A DNA stretch of 64,000 nt from Enterobacteriaceae endosymbiont of Plateumaris braccata (GTDB lineage: Bacteria > Pseudomonadota > Gammaproteobacteria > Enterobacterales > Enterobacteriaceae). The translations under genes were made by a program, and so were the position numbers. The stretch spans positions 250,321-314,320 of the forward strand of contig NZ_CP046232.1 in assembly GCF_012563325.1 (NCBI RefSeq). The letters are read 5' to 3'. The notes under the pieces were generated by a model that was given only the letters and a program-made list of their open reading frames with translations, had not been told where the DNA came from and did not search any database. This document shows positions 49,606 through 61,118 of the stretch, in pieces. How positions within the stretch are numbered: position 1 is the stretch's first letter; the number at the start of each line of letters is the position of its first letter.

Positions 49606-50931
49606 TTATGATTTTAAATTAATTTTTTTTAACATAGATTCATATTGAGTTGACATAATTAATGTTTGTATTTGAGTTATAAAATCTATAGTAACAACTA
49701 CTACTATTAGTAATGATGTTCCTCCAAAATAAAAAGGAACATTTATTATGTTACGCAAAAATTCAGGTACTAAACATATAAAACTAACATATAGTGCTCC
49801 TGTTAATGTTAATCGTAAAATGATTTTTTTAATATATTTAGCTGTTTGTTCTCCTGGACGTATACCAGAAATATAGGCACCTGATTTTTTTAAATTATCT
49901 GCTGTTTCTTTTGGACTAAATACTAAAAGTGTATAAAAAAAACAAAAAAACATAATTAATGATACATATAATATCATATAAAATATTTGTTTAGGTTGTA
50001 AAATAATAGCAATATTTTTAAGCCATTCCCATCCTGTACTATTACCAAACCAAGAAGTTATTGTAACAAAAAATAAAATAATACTTGAAGCAAATATTGC
50101 GGGTATTACCCCTGACATATTAATTCTCAATGGTAAATGAGTATTTTGTTGTTTATATAAGTTTCTTCCGCTATATCTTTTAGCATAATTAACTATTATT
50201 TTTCTTTGACCTCTTTCCATAAAAACAACAAAAAAAGTAATAATAAAAATTATTATTAATAATATTAATATTATAAAAAAATTTAAATCACCTTCGTTAA
50301 TTTGTTCTATCGTATGTCCAATAGCAGTTGGTAATCCTGAAATAATACCTACAACTATAATCATAGAAATACCATTACCAATTCCTTTTTTTGTAATTTG
50401 CTCTCCTAACCACATTAAAAACATAGTTCCTGTAACTAAACTTAACACAGAAACAAAAAAGAAACAGATATTTGGATTTATAATTAAATTATGCATACCT
50501 GACATTTTAGGTAATCCAGTTACAATTCCTATGGATTGTATAACAGATAAAATTAATGTAGTATATTTGGTATATTTACTAATTTTACGTCTACCTGATT
50601 CTCCTTCTTTTTTTAAAGCAATTAATTTAGGATGTAGAACACTTAATAATTGTAAAATAATTGATGCTGAAATATATGGCATAATTCCTAAAGCTAAAAT
50701 AGAAGCTCTACTTAAAGCTCCACCAGAAAACATATTAAACATATCAATAATAGTACCATTTTGATGTTGAATTAATTTATTTAATATATTTAAATTTATA
50801 CCAGGTATAGGAATAAAAGATCCTATACGAAAAATAATTAAAGCACTAATTAAAAATATGAATCTTTGTTTTAATTCACTAAAACCTTTTTTAGTACTTT
50901 GAAAATCTAATTTAGAAAATGGTTTTATCAT
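49606..50931 (-). CDS. secY: Protein translocase subunit SecY
   Basis: SecY is the channel of the general secretion pathway. The 441-aa product (E. coli 443) has about ten membrane segments, the plug region after TM1, the cytoplasmic loops [27 protein letters not shown] and [12 protein letters not shown] that contact the ribosome and SecA. It lies in the spc operon after rplO, with only 7 bases between. It is needed to export BamA and the inner-membrane proteins seen here. Confidence 0.98.
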   Translation of the reverse strand: MIKPFSKLDFQSTKKGFSELKQRFIFLISALIIFRIGSFIPIPGINLNILNKLIQHQNGTIIDMFNMFSGGALSRASILALGIMPYISASIILQLLSVLHPKLIALKKEGESGRRKISKYTKYTTLILSVIQSIGIVTGLPKMSGMHNLIINPNICFFFVSVLSLVTGTMFLMWLGEQITKKGIGNGISMIIVVGIISGLPTAIGHTIEQINEGDLNFFIILILLIIIFIITFFVVFMERGQRKIIVNYAKRYSGRNLYKQQNTHLPLRINMSGVIPAIFASSIILFFVTITSWFGNSTGWEWLKNIAIILQPKQIFYMILYVSLIMFFCFFYTLLVFSPKETADNLKKSGAYISGIRPGEQTAKYIKKIILRLTLTGALYVSFICLVPEFLRNIINVPFYFGGTSLLIVVVVTIDFITQIQTLIMSTQYESMLKKINLKS

Positions 50932-50938
50932 TGATTTT

Positions 50939-51373
50939 TTATTCCTTTATTTTGCCACCTAATTTTTCAATAAAAAGTTTTGCATTTTTTGTACAACGTA
51001 ATTTAATAAGCTTCACTGGTATAAAAATTTTCCCAGTGTTTATAATTTTAACATATTTAATTTTTTTACTAACAATTTTAAATTGTTTTAAAGTATTTAA
51101 ATCAATAATATTACTTTTTATTTTATTTAAATTATTTAATGTAATTTCTTTATAAAATTTTTTTTTACGTGATTGAAAACCAAATTTTGGTAATCTTCTA
51201 TGTAAAGGAGTTTGTCCCCCTTCAAAAGATTTATTTATTTTACTACCAGCACGAGATTTTTGTCCTTTATGCCCTCTACCACTAGTTTTTCCTAATCCTG
51301 AACCAATACCTCTTCCTAAACGTTTTTTATAATGTTTAGATCCTAAAGAAGGAATTAAAGTATTTAAATACAT
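50939..51373 (-). CDS. rplO: 50S ribosomal protein L15
   Basis: The 144-aa product equals E. coli. It has [34 protein letters not shown] and [17 protein letters not shown], the Gly- and basic-rich extension that penetrates 23S rRNA. It starts 1 base after the end of rpmD. Confidence 0.99.
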   Translation of the reverse strand: MYLNTLIPSLGSKHYKKRLGRGIGSGLGKTSGRGHKGQKSRAGSKINKSFEGGQTPLHRRLPKFGFQSRKKKFYKEITLNNLNKIKSNIIDLNTLKQFKIVSKKIKYVKIINTGKIFIPVKLIKLRCTKNAKLFIEKLGGKIKE

Positions 51374-51374
51374 T

Positions 51375-51554
51375 TTAATTACCTATTTTTATCATATAAA
51401 AAATTTTTTTTATCATACCTATAATAATAGGAGTTTTTGTCTTAATTACTGTATGACCTATATGTTTTAAACCTAAACAACTTAAAATTGCTTTATGTTT
51501 TGGTAATCTACCTATAGAACTTTTAATTTGTGTAATTTTAATATTTTTTAACAT
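51375..51554 (-). CDS. rpmD: 50S ribosomal protein L30
   Basis: A 59-aa protein (same as E. coli) reading [20 protein letters not shown], with [20 protein letters not shown] following. It was found by direct translation because it is short. Its ATG lies 17 bases inside the end of rpsE and its stop abuts rplO, so translation of the three genes is probably coupled. Confidence 0.96.
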   Translation of the reverse strand: MLKNIKITQIKSSIGRLPKHKAILSCLGLKHIGHTVIKTKTPIIIGMIKKIFYMIKIGN

Positions 51555-52068
51555 TTTTCATATTCCTTTCTATTTCTTCGACTGTTTTATCCCTTTTGGC
51601 TGCAATCATTTTTAATGATTTCATGCTAGATAAACCTTTTATAGTTGCTCTAACTATATTAATAGGATTAGTTGAACCATAAGCTTTTGCTAAAACATTA
51701 TAAATTCCAGTTACTTCTAAAACAGCTCTCATAGCTCCCCCAGCTATAATACCAGTACCTTCATGAGCTGGTTTCATAAATATATAAGAACTTGTATGAT
51801 TACCTTTAACAGGATATTGTAGTGTACTATTATTTAGTACAATATTAATCATATTTTTTCTTGCTTTTTCCATAGCTTTTTGTATTGCATTAGGAACTTC
51901 TCTAGATTTACCATAACCAAATCCCACACGACCTTTACCATTACCAACAACAGTTAATGCTGTAAATGAAAATATTCGCCCTCCTTTGACAGTTTTAGAT
52001 ACTCTATTTACAGAAATAAGTTTTTCTTTCAATTCATTATTTTGATTTTTATTATCATAAATAGGCAT
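51538..52068 (-). CDS. rpsE: 30S ribosomal protein S5
   Basis: S5 helps maintain decoding accuracy. The 176-aa product (E. coli 167) has a slightly longer N-terminus, then [47 protein letters not shown], and a C-terminal domain with [14 protein letters not shown]. It overlaps the start of rpmD by 17 bases. Confidence 0.99.
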   Translation of the reverse strand: MPIYDNKNQNNELKEKLISVNRVSKTVKGGRIFSFTALTVVGNGKGRVGFGYGKSREVPNAIQKAMEKARKNMINIVLNNSTLQYPVKGNHTSSYIFMKPAHEGTGIIAGGAMRAVLEVTGIYNVLAKAYGSTNPINIVRATIKGLSSMKSLKMIAAKRDKTVEEIERNMKNVKKY

Positions 52069-52094
52069 TAAATCATTCCTTTAAAATTAAATAA

Positions 52095-52448
52095 TTAAAA
52101 TTGTAGACCTGAATCACGTGCAGCATTTGCTAATGCTTTAATACGTCCATGATACTTGAATCCTGAACGATCAAATGAAACAATAGTGATACCTTTATTA
52201 ATTGATCTTTTTGCAATTTCTTTTCCTGTTATAATAGCAGCTTCTATATTACCCGTATATGATAGTTTTTCACGAATATTTTTTTCTAAAGTAGAAGCAG
52301 TTATTAAAACTTTATTTTTATAAGATATAATTTGAGCATATATATGACGCGAAGTACGATGTATAACTAAACGTGTAGTTTTTAGTTCATAATGTTTTTT
52401 TCGTAATTTAGTTATTCTTCTAATACGAATAATTTTTTTTTTATTCAT
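52095..52448 (-). CDS. rplR: 50S ribosomal protein L18
   Basis: L18 binds 5S rRNA in the central protuberance. The 117-aa product equals E. coli and contains [16 protein letters not shown] and [25 protein letters not shown], the diagnostic C-terminus. Confidence 0.99.
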   Translation of the reverse strand: MNKKKIIRIRRITKLRKKHYELKTTRLVIHRTSRHIYAQIISYKNKVLITASTLEKNIREKLSYTGNIEAAIITGKEIAKRSINKGITIVSFDRSGFKYHGRIKALANAARDSGLQF

Positions 52449-52468
52449 AATATTTAATTTATTTATCC

Positions 52469-52999
52469 TTATTTTTTCTTTATTTCTTTAATTTTTATTT
52501 TTTCATAACTATATCTAATACCTTTTCCTTTATACGGTTCAGGAGTTCTATAAGATCTAATATTAGCAGCTACTTGACCTAATAATTGTTTATTTGATCC
52601 TTTTAAAAGTATTTCATTTTGATTTATATCTGCTTTAATTCCTTCAGGTAAAGTATAATAAATTGGATGAGAATATCCTAACATTAAATTTAAAATATTT
52701 TTGTTAAGAGTAACTCTATAACCTATACCAAATAAAATAAGTTTTTTAAAAAAACCTTTAGTTACCCCTATAATCATAGAATTTAATATAGATCTTGATG
52801 TTCCAGCATATGACCAAACATTATTATTATTTCTTTTAGGTAAAAATAATAACTGTTTATTATTAATTTTAATTTTTATTAAAGGATTAATTAATATTTT
52901 TAATATACCATTTTTTCCTTTAACAATTATCTTTTGTTTATTTATGATAATTTTGACATTATCAGGAATAAAAATAGGGTTTTTAGCTATTCGAGACAT
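52469..52999 (-). CDS. rplF: 50S ribosomal protein L6
   Basis: L6 lies near the GTPase-associated region. The 176-aa product (E. coli 177) has two similar domains, starting [15 protein letters not shown], with LFGIGYR, LGYSHP and the C-terminal [19 protein letters not shown]. Confidence 0.99.
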   Translation of the reverse strand: MSRIAKNPIFIPDNVKIIINKQKIIVKGKNGILKILINPLIKIKINNKQLLFLPKRNNNNVWSYAGTSRSILNSMIIGVTKGFFKKLILFGIGYRVTLNKNILNLMLGYSHPIYYTLPEGIKADINQNEILLKGSNKQLLGQVAANIRSYRTPEPYKGKGIRYSYEKIKIKEIKKK

Positions 53000-53019
53000 T
53001 TTAATACCTTATTAATTAA

Positions 53020-53412
53020 TCATGAAATATAACAAATTATTTCGCCACCTATTCCATAATTACGTGCAGTATAATCAGTCATTATTCCTTTTGATGTAGA
53101 AATAATAGCAATTCCTAATCCTGCCATAACTTTAGGTAAATTTTTTTTTCTTTGATAAATTCTTAATCCAGGGCGACTTACACATTTAATATTTTCTATT
53201 ACAGCTTTACCTCTAAAATATTTTAAGTAAATTTCTAATTGAGATATATTATTTTTAATAACTTTAAAATTTTTAATATATCCTTCATTTTTTAAAATAT
53301 TTGCAATTGATTGTTTAATTTTTGAATATTGCATTATAATTTTTATTTTTTTTGATAATTGACCATTGCGAATTCTTGTTAACATATCAGCAATAGGATT
53401 TTGTATACACAT
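53020..53412 (-). CDS. rpsH: 30S ribosomal protein S8
   Basis: S8 binds the 16S central domain and in E. coli represses spc-operon translation. The 130-aa product equals E. coli: [43 protein letters not shown] and GGEIICYI. Confidence 0.99.
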   Translation of the reverse strand: MCIQNPIADMLTRIRNGQLSKKIKIIMQYSKIKQSIANILKNEGYIKNFKVIKNNISQLEIYLKYFRGKAVIENIKCVSRPGLRIYQRKKNLPKVMAGLGIAIISTSKGIMTDYTARNYGIGGEIICYIS

Positions 53413-53445
53413 ATTTTATATCCTATAATATATTTATATTATTCA

Positions 53446-53751
53446 TCACCAACTAGCTTTTTTTAATCCAGGAATTTCTCCTTTCATTGCAGATTCACGT
53501 ACTTTAATTCTACTTAAACCAAATTTTCTTAAAAAAGCATGAGGTCTACCTGTTTGTTTACATCTATTTCTTTGTCTAGAAAGACTAGAATCTCTTGGAA
53601 GAGATTGTAATTTAAAAATTGCATCCCAACGAACTTTATCTGATACATTTAAACTAGATATTAATTTTTTTAATTTTTGTCTTTTTATAAAAAATTTTTT
53701 TGCTAATTTTATTCTTTTAATTTCACGAGCTTTTATAGATTCTTTAGCCAC
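53446..53751 (-). CDS. rpsN: 30S ribosomal protein S14
   Basis: The 101-aa product equals E. coli and is the long, zinc-free form (no CxxC pairs). [26 protein letters not shown] and [13 protein letters not shown] are diagnostic. It starts 10 bases after rplE. Confidence 0.99.
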   Translation of the reverse strand: MAKESIKAREIKRIKLAKKFFIKRQKLKKLISSLNVSDKVRWDAIFKLQSLPRDSSLSRQRNRCKQTGRPHAFLRKFGLSRIKVRESAMKGEIPGLKKASW

Positions 53752-53761
53752 AATAAAATCC

Positions 53762-54301
53762 TTAGTTACGAAATGGAAAATTTAATTCATGAAGTAAAGC
53801 ATAGCCTTCTTTATTAGAATTAGCTGTAGTAGAGATAGAAATATCTAATCCACGAATATAATCAATTTTATCAAAATTAATTTCAGGAAAAATTATTTGT
53901 TCTTTAATTCCTATATTATAATTACCATATCCATCAAAAGATTTTTTAGATAATCCTCTGAAATCTCTTATTCTAGGTATTGCAATAAATAATAAACGTT
54001 CAAAAAAATACCACATTCTTTTACTACGCAAAGTAACTTTGCATCCTATAGGATAACCTTGTCTAATTTTAAATCCTGCTATTGATTTATGAACTTTAGT
54101 AATCAAAGGTTTTTGCCCACTAATTACGGTTAAATCATTTATGGCATTTTCTAAATGTTTTTTATTAGAAATAACTTTTCCTACACCCATATTTAAAGTA
54201 ATTTTACTTATACGAGGAACTTGCATAATAGAGTAGTATTTAAAACTATATATTAAATTTTTTACTATTTTATTTTTATAGTAATTATATAATTTTGACA
54301 T
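53762..54301 (-). CDS. rplE: 50S ribosomal protein L5
   Basis: L5 binds 5S rRNA and contacts the P-site tRNA. The 179-aa product equals E. coli, with [46 protein letters not shown] and [20 protein letters not shown]. Confidence 0.99.
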   Translation of the reverse strand: MSKLYNYYKNKIVKNLIYSFKYYSIMQVPRISKITLNMGVGKVISNKKHLENAINDLTVISGQKPLITKVHKSIAGFKIRQGYPIGCKVTLRSKRMWYFFERLLFIAIPRIRDFRGLSKKSFDGYGNYNIGIKEQIIFPEINFDKIDYIRGLDISISTTANSNKEGYALLHELNFPFRN

Positions 54302-54318
54302 AACATATTACCTATTTA

Positions 54319-54630
54319 TTAAATAATTTTATTATTAGATTTAAAAAAACGTAATTTTTTACCTTTTATAAATTTAAAACCTATACGATCAGGTTTTTTA
54401 GTTTGAGTATTAAATATAGCTATATTAGAAATATGAATAAAATTTTCTTTTTCTATTATTCCACCTGAATTAGAGTTAGAAGGATTAGGTTTAATGTGTT
54501 TTTTTATTAAATTTAGTCCTTCTATAATAACTAATGTAGAATTTAAAAAATATTTTATTTTGCCTTTTTTACCTTTATCTTTACCTGTTAAAATAATAAC
54601 TTCATCATTACAATGTAATTTAGATGCCAT
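54319..54630 (-). CDS. rplX: 50S ribosomal protein L24
   Basis: L24 initiates 50S assembly. The 103-aa product (E. coli 104) has the KOW motif [17 protein letters not shown] and [13 protein letters not shown]. It lies between rplE and rplN in the spc operon. Confidence 0.98.
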   Translation of the reverse strand: MASKLHCNDEVIILTGKDKGKKGKIKYFLNSTLVIIEGLNLIKKHIKPNPSNSNSGGIIEKENFIHISNIAIFNTQTKKPDRIGFKFIKGKKLRFFKSNNKII

Positions 54631-54648
54631 AATTTTCTACCATCCTAT

Positions 54649-55020
54649 TTAAATTACTTCTGGAGCTAATGAAATGATTTTCATAAATTTTTCATTTCTT
54701 AATTCTCTGGTAACAGGACCAAAAACTCTTGTTCCTATTAATTGTTCATTAGTATCATTCAATAATACACATGCATTATTATCAAAACGGATAACTGAAC
54801 CGTCTAAACGACGTATTCCTCTTTTAGTTCTTACTATAACAGCTTTTAATACATCACCTTTTTTGACTTTACCTTTTGGTATAGCTTCTTTTATAGTTAT
54901 TTTAATTATATCCCCAATATTAGCATAACGACGGCGTGAACCTCCTAATACTTTAATACACATTACTCTACGAGCTCCAGAATTATCTGCAACATTTAAT
55001 ATAGTATGTTCCTGTATCAT
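54649..55020 (-). CDS. rplN: 50S ribosomal protein L14
   Basis: First gene of the spc operon. The 123-aa product equals E. coli: [38 protein letters not shown] and [28 protein letters not shown]. The 91 bases upstream, to the rpsQ stop, are where E. coli has the spc promoter; here they are A/T-rich without a clear Shine-Dalgarno sequence. Confidence 0.99.
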   Translation of the reverse strand: MIQEHTILNVADNSGARRVMCIKVLGGSRRRYANIGDIIKITIKEAIPKGKVKKGDVLKAVIVRTKRGIRRLDGSVIRFDNNACVLLNDTNEQLIGTRVFGPVTRELRNEKFMKIISLAPEVI

Positions 55021-55111
55021 AATTATCTTTTTAGTGAATAATAAATTTTTTGTGAAAAATTAATAATTAATAATTAATATTAATTGATTAAAATTTATGA
55101 AAAAATACATT

Positions 55112-55366
55112 TTAAACTATTACTTTTTTAAGAATATTTACTAAAATCCAAGATTTAGTTTTTGACAATGGTCTGCATTCTTTTATTTCAATAAAATCAC
55201 CTATATTACATGTATTTTTTTCATCATGAACATGTAGTTTTGTTGTTTTTTTTATAAATTTTCCGTAAATTGGATGTTTTATAAATCTATTAATATGTAC
55301 TACAATAGTTTTATTCATCTTGTTACTTGTAACTTTTCCTTTTAAAATTTTTTTTTTGTTTTGCAT
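55112..55366 (-). CDS. rpsQ: 30S ribosomal protein S17
   Basis: Last gene of the S10 operon. The 84-aa product equals E. coli and has the OB-fold sequence [19 protein letters not shown] and [11 protein letters not shown]. Its first 44 bases are overlapped by an extended rpmC frame. Confidence 0.99.
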   Translation of the reverse strand: MQNKKKILKGKVTSNKMNKTIVVHINRFIKHPIYGKFIKKTTKLHVHDEKNTCNIGDFIEIKECRPLSKTKSWILVNILKKVIV

Positions 55367-55562
55367 TATTCATAATCTCTTTTTTTTGTGATAAAATTGT
55401 TTTAATTTTAGCTATATTTTTTTTAGACTGTTTTAACAAATGAGTTTGCTTAAGATTTCCTGATTTTAATTGTATTTTTAAATTAAATTGTTCTTTAAAT
55501 AAACTAAGTAATTCTTTATTTAATTCTTTATGATTTTTTTTTAATAATTCATTTGTATTCAT
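55323..55562 (-). CDS. rpmC: 50S ribosomal protein L29 with C-terminal extension
   Basis: L29 lies near the exit tunnel and helps bind trigger factor and SRP. The first 64 residues match E. coli (63 aa), including [21 protein letters not shown]. The frame then runs on for about 15 basic residues, overlapping rpsQ by 44 bases; in E. coli the two genes are adjacent. The extension is probably a stop-codon loss tolerated by the ribosome. It overlaps rplP by 4 bases. Confidence 0.97.
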   Translation of the reverse strand: MNTNELLKKNHKELNKELLSLFKEQFNLKIQLKSGNLKQTHLLKQSKKNIAKIKTILSQKKEIMNNAKQKKNFKRKSYK

Positions 55563-55981
55563 AATATTTGTATTATATTTTTTTTATTTAAAAAAATTGT
55601 TTTTACTGGTAATTTTGCCGATCCTAATTTAAAGGCTTTTTGAGCTAATTTTTCTGATATACCATCTATTTCATATAATATTCTTCCAGGTTGTACTAAT
55701 GCTACCCAATATTCTACATTACCTTTACCTTTTCCCATACGAACTTCTAATGGCTTTTCTGTTATGGGTTTATCAGGGAAAATTCTAATCCAAATTTTAC
55801 CTTGTCTTTTCATAGATCTACTAATAGCTCTCCTTGCTGATTCTATTTGTCTTGCAGTAATTCTTCCTCTATGAACTGCTTTTAATGCATAAGAGCCAAA
55901 ATCAATATTCATTCCTACAACAATTCCCTTATTTCTACCCTTATGCATTTTCCTGAATTTTGTACGTTTTGGTTGTAACAT
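55559..55981 (-). CDS. rplP: 50S ribosomal protein L16
   Basis: L16 lies near the A site of the peptidyl transferase centre. The 140-aa product (E. coli 136) has [43 protein letters not shown] and [25 protein letters not shown]. Confidence 0.99.
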   Translation of the reverse strand: MLQPKRTKFRKMHKGRNKGIVVGMNIDFGSYALKAVHRGRITARQIESARRAISRSMKRQGKIWIRIFPDKPITEKPLEVRMGKGKGNVEYWVALVQPGRILYEIDGISEKLAQKAFKLGSAKLPVKTIFLNKKNIIQIL

Positions 55982-55994
55982 ATAAAATCCTCTT

Positions 55995-56699
55995 TTATTT
56001 TCTTCCTCTAGTACGTTGTTTTTTAGAATTTAAAATTATCTTATTTAATTTTTGATTATAATCAATAATATTACCTAATATTTCTCCTTTGAAAATCCAG
56101 ACTTTAATTCCAATTATTCCATAAGTAGTATTAGCTTCTGCTAAGCTATAATCAATGTTAGCACGTAAGGTATGTAATGGTACACGACCTTCTCTATACC
56201 ATTCTGTACGAGCTATTTCAGTTCCTCCTAAACGTCCGCTAACTTCTACTTTAACTCCTAATGCTCCTAATCTCATTGAATTTTGTACGGCTCTTTTTAT
56301 AACTCTTCTAAACATAACCCTTTTTTCTAATTGTATCGAAATATTATCAGCAACTAATTTAGCTTCTAATTCTGGTTTACGGATTTCAGTAATATTAACT
56401 TGTGTAGGTACTCCAGAAATTTTAAAAATCATTTTTCTAAGTTTTTCTACATCTTCACCCTTTTTACCTATGACTATACCTGGTCTAGATGTATGTATTG
56501 TTACTCTAATACTTTTAGAAGGTCTTTCAATTGTAATACGAGAGACTGATGCTTTTATTAATTTTTTATTTAAAAATTTTCTTACTTTAAAATCACTATA
56601 CAAATTATTTGCAAAGTCTTTTGTATTAGCAAACCAAGTAGAATTCCATGTTTGAATAATTCCTAATCTTAAACCATTAGGATGTGTTTTTTGACCCAT
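55995..56699 (-). CDS. rpsC: 30S ribosomal protein S3
   Basis: S3 forms part of the mRNA entry channel. The 234-aa product (E. coli 233) starts [24 protein letters not shown], carries the KH motif [18 protein letters not shown] and the C-terminal domain with [27 protein letters not shown]. Confidence 0.99.
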   Translation of the reverse strand: MGQKTHPNGLRLGIIQTWNSTWFANTKDFANNLYSDFKVRKFLNKKLIKASVSRITIERPSKSIRVTIHTSRPGIVIGKKGEDVEKLRKMIFKISGVPTQVNITEIRKPELEAKLVADNISIQLEKRVMFRRVIKRAVQNSMRLGALGVKVEVSGRLGGTEIARTEWYREGRVPLHTLRANIDYSLAEANTTYGIIGIKVWIFKGEILGNIIDYNQKLNKIILNSKKQRTRGRK

Positions 56700-56721
56700 T
56701 ATTTATATTTCCTTATCTTAA

Positions 56722-57063
56722 TTAATTAATATTATCATCAGATACAATTATAGTTATATGACTTGTATATTTAAAAATACGATCTGAACGTCCTTTAGCA
56801 CGAGGCATAATACGTTTCATATTAGATCCTATATCTATAAAAATTTTTGATATTTTTAAATTATCAATATCCATACCATTATTATTTTCTGCGTTAGATA
56901 TAGCAGAATTTAATACTTTTTTAATAAGAATAGATGCTTTTTTATTAGAAAAATTTAAAATATCTAAAGCTTTTGATATTTGTTTTCCTCTTATAAGATT
57001 AGCAATTAATCTTAGTTTTCGAGCAGAAGATCGTGAATATAGATGTTTTGCTAAAACTTCCAT
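56722..57063 (-). CDS. rplV: 50S ribosomal protein L22
   Basis: L22 lines the exit tunnel with its beta hairpin. The 113-aa product (E. coli 110) has [24 protein letters not shown] and the tunnel loop [28 protein letters not shown]. Confidence 0.99.
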   Translation of the reverse strand: MEVLAKHLYSRSSARKLRLIANLIRGKQISKALDILNFSNKKASILIKKVLNSAISNAENNNGMDIDNLKISKIFIDIGSNMKRIMPRAKGRSDRIFKYTSHITIIVSDDNIN

Positions 57064-57089
57064 TTTTATCCTTTAATAAAATTAAATAT

Positions 57090-57377
57090 TTATTTTTTTA
57101 TTGTTTTTTTAATTTTTTTATCAGCACTGTGTCCTCTATAAGTACGAGTTGGAGAAAATTCACCTAATTTATGTCCTACCATTTCATCTGAAATAAAAAC
57201 CGGAATATGTTGACGTCCATTATGGACAGCTATTGTTAAACCAATCATATTAGGAAATATAGTAGATCTTCTTGACCAGGTTTTTAATGGTTTTTTAGAA
57301 CTTTGTTCTATTGCTTTTTCTACTTTTTTAAATAAATGATAATCGATAAAAGGACCTTTTTTTAAAGAACGAGACAT
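57090..57377 (-). CDS. rpsS: 30S ribosomal protein S19
   Basis: S19 is in the 30S head beside S13. The 95-aa product (E. coli 92) has [70 protein letters not shown]. It precedes rplV and follows rplB. Confidence 0.99.
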   Translation of the reverse strand: MSRSLKKGPFIDYHLFKKVEKAIEQSSKKPLKTWSRRSTIFPNMIGLTIAVHNGRQHIPVFISDEMVGHKLGEFSPTRTYRGHSADKKIKKTIKK

Positions 57378-57395
57378 ATAAAATTACCTTTTTTA

Positions 57396-58220
57396 TTATT
57401 TATTACTACGATTACGAATAATATATTTATTTGTTCGTTTATTTTTTCTGGTTTTTTTACCTTTAGTTTGGACTCCCCATGGAGTTACCGGATGTTTACC
57501 AAAATTTTTACCTTCTCCTCCACCATGTGGATGATCTATAGGATTCATTGCAGTACCTCTTACAGTAGGTCTAATTCCCATCCATCTTTTAACTCCAGCT
57601 TTTCCTAAAGATTTTAACATGTGTTCATTATTTCCAATTTCTCCTAATGTTGCTCTACAATTAGATGAAATTTTTCTTATTTCTCCAGATCTTAAACGTA
57701 AAGTAACATAAAAACCTTCTTTAGCTATTAATTGTACATATGTTCCAGCAGCTCGAGCTATTTGTCCTCCCTTTCCTGGTCTCATTTCTATATTATGTAT
57801 AATAGATCCTATGGGAATATTATTCATTGGTAATGAATTACCTATTTTTATATCTACATTAGTTCCTGATTGAATAATATCCCCTATTTTCAAATTTTTA
57901 GGTGATATTATATAACGTTTTTCTCCATCTTTATATTTAATTAATGCAATATTTGCAGAACGATTAGGATCATATTCAATACGTTCAACAATTCCTGAAA
58001 CAGAATCTTTATTTCTTTTAAAATCTATAATACGATATAATCTTTTATGTCCACCTCCAATATGTCTAGTTGTTATATGTCCATGATTATTACGCCCACC
58101 AGATTTATTTTTTTTTTCAATTTTAGATTTAAGTGGTTTTCCTTTATACAAAAATGGATTAACTACTTTAATCATATGTCTTCTACCAGGAGATGTAGGT
58201 TTACACTTAATAATTGTCAT
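57396..58220 (-). CDS. rplB: 50S ribosomal protein L2
   Basis: L2 supports peptidyl transfer and subunit joining. The 274-aa product (E. coli 273) has [45 protein letters not shown] and the catalytic-centre loop [14 protein letters not shown], whose conserved His approaches the peptidyl transferase centre. Confidence 0.99.
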   Translation of the reverse strand: MTIIKCKPTSPGRRHMIKVVNPFLYKGKPLKSKIEKKNKSGGRNNHGHITTRHIGGGHKRLYRIIDFKRNKDSVSGIVERIEYDPNRSANIALIKYKDGEKRYIISPKNLKIGDIIQSGTNVDIKIGNSLPMNNIPIGSIIHNIEMRPGKGGQIARAAGTYVQLIAKEGFYVTLRLRSGEIRKISSNCRATLGEIGNNEHMLKSLGKAGVKRWMGIRPTVRGTAMNPIDHPHGGGEGKNFGKHPVTPWGVQTKGKKTRKNKRTNKYIIRNRSNK

Positions 58221-58239
58221 ATTTACACTTTTTATTATA

Positions 58240-58542
58240 TTAATTTTTATTTATATTAAAATCTATATTTTGACCTTTTTGTAAAGAAATATATGCTTTT
58301 TTCCAATTATTACGATGATATTTATAATTTTTATTTTTTTTTGTTTTTCCTTTTACTATTAAAGTATTTATATTTTTAACTTTAATATTAAAAATTTTTT
58401 GAATGGCTGTTTTAATATCTTTTTTAGTCGCTTTTTTTAATACTTTAATAGTAAAAGTATTTCTTTTTTCTATTGCTAAAGAAGATTTTTCAGATACATG
58501 AGGAGATTCTAAAATTTTAAAAGAATTTTCTGTTAAAATCAT
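58240..58542 (-). CDS. rplW: 50S ribosomal protein L23
   Basis: L23 lies at the exit tunnel and is the main docking site of trigger factor and SRP. The 100-aa product equals E. coli: [42 protein letters not shown]. The trigger-factor-contacting Glu of the VSEK segment is kept. It overlaps rplD by 4 bases. Confidence 0.98.
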   Translation of the reverse strand: MILTENSFKILESPHVSEKSSLAIEKRNTFTIKVLKKATKKDIKTAIQKIFNIKVKNINTLIVKGKTKKNKNYKYHRNNWKKAYISLQKGQNIDFNINKN

Positions 58543-59144
58543 GTTAATATTTCCTCTATATGTTTAATTGCGTTTATAGTAATAATAACTTTATCATTAT
58601 TAATTAAACTAACTGGATCAATATTCATTGAATTTTTTATTTGTATATAATATAGATTACGAGATGCTAAAAATAAATTATTATCTATAGAAACAGTAAT
58701 AATAGTTGCTTTTTTAAAAATAAAATTTTTTAATTTATCTACTAAGATTTTAGTTTTAGGTTTTTCTATAATAAAATCACTTAACAAAATTATTCTATCT
58801 TTTCTAATAAGTTCTGAAAAAATACTTTTTAATGCATTACGATACATTTTTCTATTAATTTTTTTGTAATATATTTTATTTTTAGCTGCAAAAGTTACAC
58901 CACCAGAACGCCAAATAGGACTTTGAGCTGAACCTGCTCTAGCTTTTCCTGTACCTTTTTGTCTCCATGGTTTTTTCCCAGATCCTTTAACTTCCCCTCT
59001 TGTTTTTTGTGCTTTAGTTCCTTGTCTACCAATTGTTCTATAAGATTCTAATACCTGATGTATTAAAGATCTATTATAATGTTTATTAAAAATATTATCT
59101 GATAATATTACTGTATTTTTTGTATCTTTTGTTATAATTTCCAT
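58539..59144 (-). CDS. rplD: 50S ribosomal protein L4
   Basis: L4 reaches the exit tunnel and, in E. coli, represses the S10 operon through its leader. The 201-aa product equals E. coli: TRGEVKGSGKKPWRQKGTGKARAGSAQSPIWRSGGVTFA is nearly identical. Whether the autoregulatory leader still works is unknown. Confidence 0.99.
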   Translation of the reverse strand: MEIITKDTKNTVILSDNIFNKHYNRSLIHQVLESYRTIGRQGTKAQKTRGEVKGSGKKPWRQKGTGKARAGSAQSPIWRSGGVTFAAKNKIYYKKINRKMYRNALKSIFSELIRKDRIILLSDFIIEKPKTKILVDKLKNFIFKKATIITVSIDNNLFLASRNLYYIQIKNSMNIDPVSLINNDKVIITINAIKHIEEILT

Positions 59145-59167
59145 TTTTATTCCTGAAAGTTAAATTT

Positions 59168-59815
59168 TTAACTTTTAAGATAAGTTTTAATAGCAGGTTT
59201 AACAATAACATTACTTCCAGAAAATCCAGGAATAGCTCCTTTAATTAATAATAAATTTTTTTTTATATTTAATTTAATTATATCCAAATTTTGGATTGTA
59301 ACTTTTTGATTTCCTAATTGACCAGCCATTTTCTTACCTTTAAAAACTTTTCCTGGAGTTTGATTTTGTCCAATAGATCCAGGTACTCTATGAGACAATG
59401 AATTACCGTGACTGGCATCTTGAGTTTTAAAATTCCATCTTTTAACAGTTCCTGAAAAACCTTTTCCTTTAGAGATACCAGTTATATCTACTTTTTTTAT
59501 TTTATTAAAAACTTCAATTGTTATATTTTGACCTATATAAAATGTATTTTGATTATTAGAAAAAAAACGATGTTCCCATAATATATATCCAGCTGAAGTT
59601 TTTGCTTTAGCAAAATGACCTGCTTCAGCTTTATTTATATGACTAACTTTTTTTGTACCAGTTGTCATTTGAATAGCATTATAACCATCATTTATAACAG
59701 TTTTTATTTGTGTAACACTAATAGATTCAAATTTTATTACTGTTATAGGAATAGATATTCCATCTTCAGTAAAAATACGAGTCATACCTAATTTTTTACC
59801 AATTAAATTAATCAT
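59168..59815 (-). CDS. rplC: 50S ribosomal protein L3
   Basis: L3 is an early assembly protein whose loop reaches the peptidyl transferase centre. The 215-aa product (E. coli 209) has [69 protein letters not shown]. It is the second gene of the S10 operon. Confidence 0.99.
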   Translation of the reverse strand: MINLIGKKLGMTRIFTEDGISIPITVIKFESISVTQIKTVINDGYNAIQMTTGTKKVSHINKAEAGHFAKAKTSAGYILWEHRFFSNNQNTFYIGQNITIEVFNKIKKVDITGISKGKGFSGTVKRWNFKTQDASHGNSLSHRVPGSIGQNQTPGKVFKGKKMAGQLGNQKVTIQNLDIIKLNIKKNLLLIKGAIPGFSGSNVIVKPAIKTYLKS

Positions 59816-59853
59816 GATTATATAACCTTACATAATATTTAAAATAGTATTAA

Positions 59854-60482
<629 letters not shown>

Positions 60483-60926
60483 ATGTTTTTAAATAGAAAA
60501 AATATAACTTTGTTAGCTTTTGATTACGGAACTAAAAACATAGGTGTAGCGATTGGACATACTATTATTGGTATAGCACATACATTAAAAAAAATAAAAA
60601 ATAATAAAAAAGGTAAACCTAATTGGAATAAATTTAAAAAAATAATAAAATATTGGAAACCTAAAAAAATAATAGTAGGATTACCATTAAATATGAATGG
60701 TAGTGAACAAAATACTACAATATTAACTAAAAAATTTGCATATTTAATCAAAAATAAATTTAATATAGATGTAGAATTACATGACGAACGTTTAAGTACT
60801 ATTGAAGCTAAAAACATTTTATTTACAACTGGAGGATGGAAAATGTTAAAAAAAAATGACGTAAATTCTGTATCAGCATCAGTTATTCTTCAAAGTTGGT
60901 TTGAAAATAATAACAAATATTATTAA
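60483..60926 (+). CDS. ruvX: Holliday junction resolvase-like RuvX (YqgF)
   Basis: An RNase H-fold protein; the E. coli homologue is implicated in 5' processing of pre-16S rRNA. The 147-aa product (E. coli 138) has LLAFDYGTKNIGVAIG (catalytic Asp), IIVGLPLNMNGSEQ (YqgF signature), ELHDERLSTIEA and the C-terminal Asp-containing KNDVNSVSASVILQSW. The stop codon lies inside a 32-nt palindrome. Confidence 0.95.
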   Translation: MFLNRKNITLLAFDYGTKNIGVAIGHTIIGIAHTLKKIKNNKKGKPNWNKFKKIIKYWKPKKIIVGLPLNMNGSEQNTTILTKKFAYLIKNKFNIDVELHDERLSTIEAKNILFTTGGWKMLKKNDVNSVSASVILQSWFENNNKYY

Positions 60927-60940
60927 TAATATTTGTTATT
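60909..60940. repeat. 32-nt perfect palindrome at the ruvX stop
   Basis: The segment is identical to its own reverse complement, with 13-base arms AATAACAAATATT (60909-60921) and AATATTTGTTATT (60928-60940) around ATTAAT. It overlaps the last codons of ruvX. It could be a 3' end hairpin, but no T-run follows. Confidence 0.8.
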
Positions 60941-61118
60941 AAATACAATTAAATAATAAATTCTACTAATAAAATAAAAAAATAAAATTATATTTGATTA
61001 ATATTTTATTTAAAAATATATTACTAAATATGAATATTTATAAGCAATATTATTGTTTAGTAACATAATTCTATAATATAATTTTATTAATATAAATATT
61101 CATTATTTTGAGGAATCT

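Noticed and set aside
56155-56655. 166-codon plus-strand open frame across rpsC
   Set aside because: It is antisense to a highly conserved ribosomal gene; the long frame reflects rpsC codon constraint, not a second gene.
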